Shown here one piece after another: positions 57,463 through 64,000 of a stretch of DNA of 64,000 bases. A program made the translations under genes and the position numbers. The DNA is taken from assembly GCA_000149225.2 (NCBI GenBank), contig CM000694.1, forward strand, positions 620,001-684,000. Direction: 5' to 3'. Source of the DNA: Lachancea kluyveri NRRL Y-12651 (taxonomy: Eukaryota > Ascomycota > Saccharomycetes > Saccharomycetales > Saccharomycetaceae). Position 1 is the stretch's first letter. Every line of letters starts with the position of its first letter. A model generated the notes under the pieces. It saw only the letters and a program-made list of their open reading frames with translations, was not told the origin of the DNA and ran no database searches.

Positions 57463-60021
57463 TCAACCATCAGTTTTCTTTTCGATGTTTTTCCCGCGAA
57501 ATGCAAAGTAATCCAAAATACTTTCATAGCAAGTGATATATTGAGTTAAGTTTTGTACCATAGAGATCCTCTGTTTTCTCAATTCATTAACTATAATGAA
57601 AATCAAATCCTGTGACATGTTCCAAACATCGATCCTATTACACTTATCGGTTGGTGATTCCAGAACGTTTAGCAAAAAATCTAATGTTATAAATACGCCG
57701 GTACGGCCACAACCAGCAGAGCAATGAACCAATACAGGCGGCCTTTTATGGGAACCAGAATCTCTATTGATGGTTAAACTTTGATGATGCTTACCACTTT
57801 CCATCATCTCGTCATAATTAAAGCCATTTTCTAAACCTTTGATAAATTCCTGAGGCTCAGACATCAACTTTCTTTTCATGCGATAAAGCTGTAAAACGTC
57901 CTTCATAACAACGCCACACGAATCCAGCCACTTTGTATACTGAAGTTGGTACACTGTGTGCACAGACAAGTCTTTGGCATGGTTTGATACAGAATCATTT
58001 TCTTCAGGAATGAAAGTTTTAAACTTCTTTGTAGGAGAGCTACAAGAACGAGTGAGGTTGCTATTTGTAACTTGAAGGTTACCTTCATCCAGGTTTTCAT
58101 TTGTACTTGTTAAAGATTGAGGAGACCTTCTTACTTTGAAAACCCTCAATATACAACCATCAACGCCACCCACATCTTTAAACGATTTCTCAACTTGCAC
58201 ATCGAATTTTCTTAGAGACCCGTTATTCCAATAAATATCCCACTTTCTCAAATTCAATTCATCATCAGAGTTCAAAGAAACAATTACGTGGACGTTATTT
58301 GAGACGATGACTTTCCAAAAATCGTCAACCGTCGAGGGCAACGGCGCCTGTGTCGCAATATAATTGTAATCTGGGTTTATTTGGGGTAGTTTCAAGTAGT
58401 TGGCATTGAAGTAATCGTTGAAAGGTTCAACTTGTGATGTTGCTGATGTTTTGGTTTCACACTTTGAGGGCTGAGGAGGTTTCAACAAGGGCGTGTTGGG
58501 TGGTATTTGCTTTTGAAGTTCCATCTGAGGTAAATCCTGAGAAAAGTAAGAGTTGCGTCTTTTGCGACGGGCACATGTGGAAACTGGCTCTGTTGATGGT
58601 GCAGTGACATTTGGTGTCCACTTTTGAGCAGACGAACGGTCCGGCCAGACCGGCGAGGGTTCCAACTTTACGCGGGAATGCTCGTAGGGCAAAATATTTG
58701 AGTATCTGTTTTTGGTAAAGGATTGAATACCTTGGGTCATCAGATAATTGTCCAATGGCGTTTCGGCGACATCCTCATCTTCAACTTCTGTCTGGTCAGT
58801 TATCGGAGGTGAACCGTTGGTTGTAATCAATTCCTTGTTGAACTTCTTCAACTTTGTTAGAATTTCGCTATTCTCACCATCATTTAGTTCCTCCTTGATA
58901 TCCATTTCTAATTTTTTGTTCTTGGATTGAGTGTATCCATCGTTATCCGAGTCATAATCGTGCCTATTGGGTTGGAACTGCCGTTGCAACTGTCTAAAAG
59001 AATATAGTTTTTTCGTCTTGGGAAGTGGTGGAAGTGGAGAAGCAGTACCAGGAGACGGACCCTGAGACTCCAAAGAGGTGCTTAATGTGCTAGGGGTAAC
59101 AGATAATAGGCATCGCTCTAACCTCTTGACTTCTAGTTTTTCCAATAGCTCAAAACCGTCCAATATTTTCAGCAAATTCTCGTCGTTATTCTTAGTAAAT
59201 GGTTTCAACCAGGTGGGAAGTGTGTCAGTGGTACTTATGCAGGTTGGGATGTGGAAGGTAAAGTATTTTTTCAGGCTGTTTGGAGAATAGTGGACCGCGT
59301 CTTTTTTTATGGATTGTATAAACATCCTGCCGGAAGACTCCTGTTTGTTGTCCTTGGGAGGTATAGTCAATTTCAGATTTATCTTTGGTTTATTTCTCTT
59401 GCGTACCGGTTGCTTAGAGGCATTGATGAGTGGGGTAGACACGGTGATCCTGGAGGCCTCCAGCTGTTGGAACACCGAAGCACCACCTTGTAGGAAGTAG
59501 AATTTGCCATCTTGCTTCTGTTGCTTGAGATACGTTACAAATTTTGAAAGAAGCAAAAAAGTGTTTAGAGAGCAGTGATTCATGGTGCTAAGTTCGTCAT
59601 AAAATATGAACTGTTCGCAACGCCGTATCAGTTCTGTGAGCTCTTGCTGAGTCTCAGAGCTCAAGGTTTTGAGGAGTTGTGGAACCTGAAACTTTGGTCT
59701 ACGCACCAAAGTGCTTGGGAATGATAGATGTATGTAGTGGACATTCGGAAGAGGCACCGGCTGGCCATGGATGGAAAGGTCTAGAAACAGGGTATCAGAC
59801 CAACCTGTAAAGTCGTTGAGTGAGGAGCAAGTCAGAAGAGACTCAACCTTGTTTTCTGGAAAGGAAATATCAACTGCATTGCTGCGTTTTGGTGATATTT
59901 CAAAATGTAAATTTGTCGGCGATGGAGTTGAGCTTGCGGATCTAGAAATATTCAACGCATTGATGTTATAGATGTTTCTTTTGGCTGGATTGCCAGCACT
60001 TGCTCTAAATTCTGTCATCAT
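57463..60021 (-). CDS. PTP2: Nuclear protein tyrosine phosphatase of MAPK pathways
   Basis: Ptp2 dephosphorylates Hog1 and Slt2 in the nucleus, so it acts on the same pathway as MKK1 at the left end of the window. The product is 852 residues (S. cerevisiae 750), longer mainly in the disordered N-terminal two thirds, which includes a rhodanese-like segment (about 60-190). The catalytic domain starts near 540 (NDYFNANYLKLPQINPDYNY). The P-loop HCSAGCGRTG lies near 764-773, with the WPD-type and Q-loop segments (ISMVQNLTQYITCYESILDY) following. Two ATGs stand side by side at the start. Convergent with KAP120. Confidence 0.94.
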   Translation of the reverse strand: MMTEFRASAGNPAKRNIYNINALNISRSASSTPSPTNLHFEISPKRSNAVDISFPENKVESLLTCSSLNDFTGWSDTLFLDLSIHGQPVPLPNVHYIHLSFPSTLVRRPKFQVPQLLKTLSSETQQELTELIRRCEQFIFYDELSTMNHCSLNTFLLLSKFVTYLKQQKQDGKFYFLQGGASVFQQLEASRITVSTPLINASKQPVRKRNKPKINLKLTIPPKDNKQESSGRMFIQSIKKDAVHYSPNSLKKYFTFHIPTCISTTDTLPTWLKPFTKNNDENLLKILDGFELLEKLEVKRLERCLLSVTPSTLSTSLESQGPSPGTASPLPPLPKTKKLYSFRQLQRQFQPNRHDYDSDNDGYTQSKNKKLEMDIKEELNDGENSEILTKLKKFNKELITTNGSPPITDQTEVEDEDVAETPLDNYLMTQGIQSFTKNRYSNILPYEHSRVKLEPSPVWPDRSSAQKWTPNVTAPSTEPVSTCARRKRRNSYFSQDLPQMELQKQIPPNTPLLKPPQPSKCETKTSATSQVEPFNDYFNANYLKLPQINPDYNYIATQAPLPSTVDDFWKVIVSNNVHVIVSLNSDDELNLRKWDIYWNNGSLRKFDVQVEKSFKDVGGVDGCILRVFKVRRSPQSLTSTNENLDEGNLQVTNSNLTRSCSSPTKKFKTFIPEENDSVSNHAKDLSVHTVYQLQYTKWLDSCGVVMKDVLQLYRMKRKLMSEPQEFIKGLENGFNYDEMMESGKHHQSLTINRDSGSHKRPPVLVHCSAGCGRTGVFITLDFLLNVLESPTDKCNRIDVWNMSQDLIFIIVNELRKQRISMVQNLTQYITCYESILDYFAFRGKNIEKKTDG

Positions 60022-61286
60022 TTATTGTTTTGATGAGATAATGCCAAAAGCATTCAAGTGTTTTGCTGTGTTATAAACGGATTTGTAGTCGGGGGCGCAG
60101 TGCCAGTTGTGAGCTTATGGAACGAGACTTGAATTTCGAGATAATCTCTCGCAGAGGGGAGACGGTATACAAAGAAAAGGATAAATAAGGGTGATGATTT
60201 CAAATAGAACAGATGTCACAGCTTGCTGCAGTATGTGACGGTCGTGGCTATTCAATCTTATTGCGTCGTAAGCTTTTTGCTGAATCTTTTCACCGTTCGT
60301 TGCTTCTATTATTAGGAGATCACGGAAACTTGAACTTTGTACCGGGAAGATCAAAAGCTTGTGTAGTAAATGAGAATACAAGGGGGTAGGGGGGAAGAGC
60401 CTTGGTATAGCGTTATAGTCTAATATCAGACGTTGCGCTCTATATAGGTATACATAGAGCCGACGTTGCTGTGTGTTTCTGCTGGTGATTGCCCGCAGTG
60501 ATGTCCTATCTTTAGCAGAATCGCCGGCCATGGCATTCTAGCTAGGTTCGAGAAGTTATCTTTTTTTTGCAAAACCTCACAGTTGCTCAGTTGACAGCCC
60601 GTGGGTGGGAAAGTGAAACCAGTAGCAACAGCAGGTGTGCCTCGAGCATAGGCAGGCTAGATGCTCGGAATGCATGGCCATTTCGTGTCATGCCGTAGCA
60701 TTTGACAGCAGGAGGGAAGAAACAGAGCATATCGTGGGCTGGTGTGTTTTTCCTTGACCTGGGTTCATGTATCGGATGCAGGGTGTTCTCGAGGAGCTTC
60801 GCTACGTTATCAATTTCTGTTCTTTGCCGCACCGATGCGCTGCAACCCGGTATATACATTAGTGTGGTACGGATTGTGAACGTTACGTAGGTATATCACC
60901 CGTCTGCTGGCATCCCAGTTCCCTCTTGCGCTTCTGTTTGGTAGACTAAAGTGGCTTGTCTTGTGTCTGCGTTTGACTTGTCTCACGTGACTCGGAGCTA
61001 TTCTTGTTCTTTACATGGTCAGAGCAGTTCTTTGTTTCTGTCGTGCTCGAGGCAGGTGCTTGTCGCTAGCAAGCTCTGGTTGAAAGTATTCTTTTCTCTT
61101 GTCTTCAGTAAGTTCACGTCTATGTATACCTGTGTACCCTTGGTCTTTGTCTCTGTGGACGCTTCCTGTGCCCGGGCATCGGACATTGAAAAATCAACAA
61201 ACGCCAAACAACGTATTTCTTTTTGTGTGCTCTTTATTCCTTGACCTTCATCAGAGACCCAAATCCAGACCAACGGGATTCTATCA
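60022..61286. other. Long divergent intergenic region PTP2/SPC29
   Basis: 1265 bp, the longest gene-free stretch here and less AT-rich than the others. It holds a 138-codon ATG frame on the minus strand (60115-60531), a 7-bp inverted repeat CGAGCAT/ATGCTCG (60643-60667), a Cbf1-type site (60983-60990) and a 97-codon frame before SPC29. None of the frames has recognisable protein features. Confidence 0.45.
60983..60990 (-). promoter_or_regulatory. Cbf1-type E-box upstream of SPC29
   Basis: TCACGTGA; the minus strand reads GTCACGTG, fitting RTCACRTG. About 300 bp before SPC29. No centromere elements II/III adjoin it. Confidence 0.45.
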
Positions 61287-61970
61287 ATGAATACTTCAAA
61301 TATCACCGAGTTCTTGAACAGACCAGAGACTGATGACACCTTACAGAACATCAGAAAGGAGTACCTGGCTTCCAAAAAAAACTTGAAGGATTTGCTCAAC
61401 TCGAGCCCAGCATCGGGCCCACGGCCACAACAGCAGCAACAGCAACAAGAACAGCGACTACCCACACCACCTAGCCTTACGATCAGCTCAAAGGAGGACG
61501 AGAGACTACGACAGCAACTACGTGACGCGCTAAACAATGAACCGAAGCCTCAGAGGCTTCAGCCACCATTGGCATCCCTCAACGAAATCGCATATCTAAG
61601 GAAGATTGTGCATGAGCAACAAGCACAGCTACAGTCCCTAACACAGGAATTACAGAATCAGAAATCCTTTAACTACTCTTTACAGAGTCGTCTACTAATG
61701 GTCGAGGATTACGTCAAGCATTTGGAAAGCACTGTTACCAGTGGTAATAACCATTCGTTGAGAACAAGAATCAATCCAAGTAGCCTAAGTGCACCCAGCA
61801 GCTCGAGCACGTCTGAATTGTTTACCAGAAGCACAAAAGTTGATTTGGACAATACAAAAGTACTATTGGGCCTGGAAGATGTAAAGCCCGAAAGGAGACA
61901 GTTTTCGAACTTGGACGATAACACGGCAAGGCTACTCCAGTTGTCTGGCACAAACAATCGAACCTGGTAG
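61287..61970 (+). CDS. SPC29: Spindle pole body inner-plaque component Spc29
   Basis: Spc29 links Spc42 to Spc110 in the central plaque and is needed for spindle pole body duplication. The product is 227 residues (S. cerevisiae 253). The N-terminus NITEFLNRPETDDTLQNIRK, with a coiled-coil preface, is followed by a Gln-rich run coded by CAG/CAA (about 50-58). A helical, coiled-coil segment follows near 90-150 (AYLRKIVHEQQAQLQSLTQE). The protein is poorly conserved; synteny with RNY1 (YPL124W-YPL123C) makes the call likely. Confidence 0.85.
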   Translation: MNTSNITEFLNRPETDDTLQNIRKEYLASKKNLKDLLNSSPASGPRPQQQQQQQEQRLPTPPSLTISSKEDERLRQQLRDALNNEPKPQRLQPPLASLNEIAYLRKIVHEQQAQLQSLTQELQNQKSFNYSLQSRLLMVEDYVKHLESTVTSGNNHSLRTRINPSSLSAPSSSSTSELFTRSTKVDLDNTKVLLGLEDVKPERRQFSNLDDNTARLLQLSGTNNRTW

Positions 61971-62057
61971 AGACCGGTGAACTTAAAAGCATATATATAT
62001 ACGTAAATGAAAATCTAACTTTTTCGCCTTCCTTTCCCCCTCCTGAAGCGATATTCT

Positions 62058-63362
62058 TTAATGAAGCTTGACAAATTTCAACTTTATACTGTATTTTGAG
62101 TCCTCTTCACTCTTGCCAGGATACACAAGGCTTTGCTGACGTCCGCGTGGATATTCGTTAGCAAACCAGTCGTATCCTCCTGCGTAACCCAGATAACCCT
62201 TCTTTTCATCGTATTCAAACTGTGCAGCGTTACCTATTCCTTTGTTACAAGCCAAAGCGCCGTTGCTATTTTCAATACCACAGTAACCGGTACGCGATTT
62301 TAAATAGTAGTTGCCAAATGGAGCTCTAATCAAATCAAAATTTGCCGGTGTGCCTTTTATTAGCCAGTGTCCGTTCCGGATAATGAATCCGTCATACCCA
62401 CTGATTCTAACAATACCTCTGGTCCCACGTTTACCACCGCCTGGAGCACCTGGTCTTCCGCTACTTGGTCTATGACCTTTTGGATAAAACTTAATGCTGT
62501 TAACGGGGCAATTGGAATAAGATTTAAAAGAGTCAATGGGCTCAAACCCCTCTCCCAAAATGCTACCTTGTAATAGGTGAAAGTACCAAATTTCACTTAA
62601 AGCCTCAAGCGAATCACATTTGAAGTACACAGACATGCCATCAAATCCTTCGTTTAAAGCTTTGCTGATCTCCTCACGGGTATAAGTCTTTGTCTCAGAT
62701 GGAACGATTCCGTGTTTTTCCAATGCTTTGTAAGTATCCAATTGGTGATACAATTTCATTGCAATACGAAAGTAATCATAGACAGCTTGCTTTTTATGTT
62801 CTTCAGTCCCTGTAATGTCGTCCCAACGGGCATAGCAGTCTGGTTTCAAAGTCTTAATGCACGTGCCATGCTTGTTATACTCGTGAATCCATAAGCTTTC
62901 ATCGTCACCGGTATTGCTCTTCCACAGCTTTCCCATCTGTTCTAGCAACTCCCAGCCTTGGATTTCAAGACCTTCACGATTAAACTCAGGAAGGTGTAAT
63001 AAATGATACACATCGTCAATTTTCAAAGAATCGTCGCAAAATTGCTGGTAGGAACCATCACAATTATCCGGCCACAGGCCATGGTTGGTAAACGAAGTAT
63101 TTGGGCCCAAGTGTTTTTCCAGTTCATCGCTCCATGGCTTACCTGACATTCCTCTCGGTGGTATGTAATCCCAGAATTGGGTCTGTAAGAACACACCACC
63201 TGGATATTCAAAGCAACATGTGTCGACTATTTCAGTACTGTTGGTACATGATAATGGTAAATCCGAAGGGCAATTTGGAGAATGTGATTGTAGGAAATAG
63301 GATTGAGGCAGCGTGGAAGCAGCAGCTAACGACGCTAATATACTCAAAGTTAACGGTATCAT
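62058..63362 (-). CDS. RNY1: Secreted/vacuolar RNase T2
   Basis: Rny1 is the T2-family RNase of the vacuole and cell surface that cleaves tRNA under oxidative stress and degrades RNA in autophagy. The product is 434 residues, the same as S. cerevisiae. A signal peptide (MIPLTLSILASLAAASTLPQ) leads. The two catalytic boxes are intact: CAS I FTNHGLWPDNC near 90-100 and CAS II WIHEYNKHGTC near 157-167, with paired cysteines for disulfides. The C-terminal extension of about 130 residues (after SGRPGAPGGGKRGTRG, a Gly/Pro hinge) is typical of fungal RNase T2. Convergent with SPC29 (87 bp). Confidence 0.96.
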   Translation of the reverse strand: MIPLTLSILASLAAASTLPQSYFLQSHSPNCPSDLPLSCTNSTEIVDTCCFEYPGGVFLQTQFWDYIPPRGMSGKPWSDELEKHLGPNTSFTNHGLWPDNCDGSYQQFCDDSLKIDDVYHLLHLPEFNREGLEIQGWELLEQMGKLWKSNTGDDESLWIHEYNKHGTCIKTLKPDCYARWDDITGTEEHKKQAVYDYFRIAMKLYHQLDTYKALEKHGIVPSETKTYTREEISKALNEGFDGMSVYFKCDSLEALSEIWYFHLLQGSILGEGFEPIDSFKSYSNCPVNSIKFYPKGHRPSSGRPGAPGGGKRGTRGIVRISGYDGFIIRNGHWLIKGTPANFDLIRAPFGNYYLKSRTGYCGIENSNGALACNKGIGNAAQFEYDEKKGYLGYAGGYDWFANEYPRGRQQSLVYPGKSEEDSKYSIKLKFVKLH

Positions 63363-64000
63363 TAATAGACTTGGTTCCAGTGGTAAACCAGACTAAAAGG
63401 GGGAACAAACCTTTCGCAGCATTTATACCGTAGAAATAATTCTGAGAGCTTAAGGGTTGCTAATGTTGCCACGGGGACCAACCGAGGCATTTTGTTATCA
63501 ATTCCGAGGGTAGAACATATTTTAAAGTAATTGTTGTAAACCATCTTTCATAGGGTCTCTTGCAGTAGAAAGAATTGATCGACAAGCTGTGTAATTTGTG
63601 TATAGTTGTAATTGAGAGAAAACTGATTCCGAGCTTTGAAATGTTTTCCTGTAAAACGCACTGGATACATTTTGACACCTGCAACATCGAATACTGGAGC
63701 ACCAGACTATAAGCTTAACATATATGCCTAAAAATTCATACTACTCCTAAGATAAAATGTTGGAAATCAAGATCTAACTTGCCTTCAAATGCTACGTCTT
63801 ATCTTTAATACATATTTCCAGAAGTTTTGGGCGTATGATTCTTGGACGCCAGTTTTGGGAAAATATATACAAACCAAAAAATAAGACAGCTGATACCTGT
63901 GCTAGTCTGGACGTGGTAATAGAATGAGCCTAGTAAAATATTTTTATACCACATACCTTGTATACCAGCTTTTTTTGTACTTCTTATACCGATGCATTTA
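63363..64000. other. RNY1 upstream region to window end
   Basis: 638 bp. An AGGGG stress-type pentamer lies at 63398-63402, very close to the start codon. Short minus-strand frames (60-80 codons) resemble nothing. The next gene is not reached. Confidence 0.45.

Noticed and set aside
60951-61244. 97-codon frame directly before SPC29
   Set aside because: No recognisable features, Cys/Ser-rich translation of T-rich promoter sequence, and overlaps the region where SPC29 transcription must start.

Overview
The window is nuclear DNA of a budding yeast of the Saccharomycetaceae. The genes are compact and nearly intronless. The few introns carry yeast signals (GTATGT donors, TACTAAC-type branch points), and the proteins are close to those of Saccharomyces cerevisiae. 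The gene order is not that of S. cerevisiae. Genes that in S. cerevisiae are split between chromosome XV (YOR233W down to YOR208W) and chromosome XVI (YPL140C to YPL123C) lie here interleaved in one series, with one copy of each pair that S. cerevisiae keeps in duplicate (MKK1/2, UME1/WTM1, GIP3/HER1, ISU1/2, ODC1/2, SPO19/SPR2). That is what is expected of a lineage that never underwent the whole-genome duplication. Placement near Torulaspora/Zygosaccharomyces is only a guess.

Layout. 1-5.1 kb: KIN4 (cut by the window edge), MGE1, MKK1. 6-9.8 kb: UME1/WTM1 (with an intron), SPP1, MCP1. 10-20 kb: GIP3/HER1, ISU1, RPB8, an MTP18/MTFP1-like mitochondrial gene, DSC3, the H/ACA RNA snR35, ODC1. 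20.5-30 kb: MCT1, RDS2, COX11, RCN2, RPL5, STE13, tRNA-Lys. 30.8-42.6 kb: RFC1, RUD3, AIM41, SPO19/SPR2, TAF14, SAS5, STE4, TBF1. 42.7-46 kb: tRNA-Asp and two solo LTRs in opposite orientation with the linker histone gene HHO1 between them. 46-64 kb: MGM1, RPB10, NAN1/UTP17, NPT1, KAP120, PTP2, SPC29, RNY1.

The genes are mostly housekeeping: mitochondrial biogenesis (MGE1, ISU1, MCP1, MTP18, ODC1, MCT1, COX11, AIM41, MGM1), transcription and chromatin (UME1, SPP1, RPB8, RPB10, TAF14, SAS5, TBF1, HHO1), signalling and mating (KIN4, MKK1, PTP2, RCN2, STE4, STE13), ribosome synthesis (RPL5, NAN1, snR35) and others. There is no operon; neighbours share only divergent promoters or closely spaced convergent 3' ends. 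I saw no novel multi-gene system.

The most informative observations are: (1) a 2.3 kb inversion carrying HHO1 between two LTRs, supported by swapped target-site duplications; (2) TAF14 and SAS5 as a tandem pair with the same 9-nt first exon and intron position; (3) previously unflagged small 5' introns in UME1/WTM1, SAS5 and HHO1; (4) an MTP18 gene that I do not know from S. cerevisiae; (5) snR35 recognised by its guide pocket; and (6) a palindromic Tbf1-type site just upstream of TBF1. Start codons were chosen as real ATGs; several long open frames run upstream of the true start only through TTG or GTG codons.
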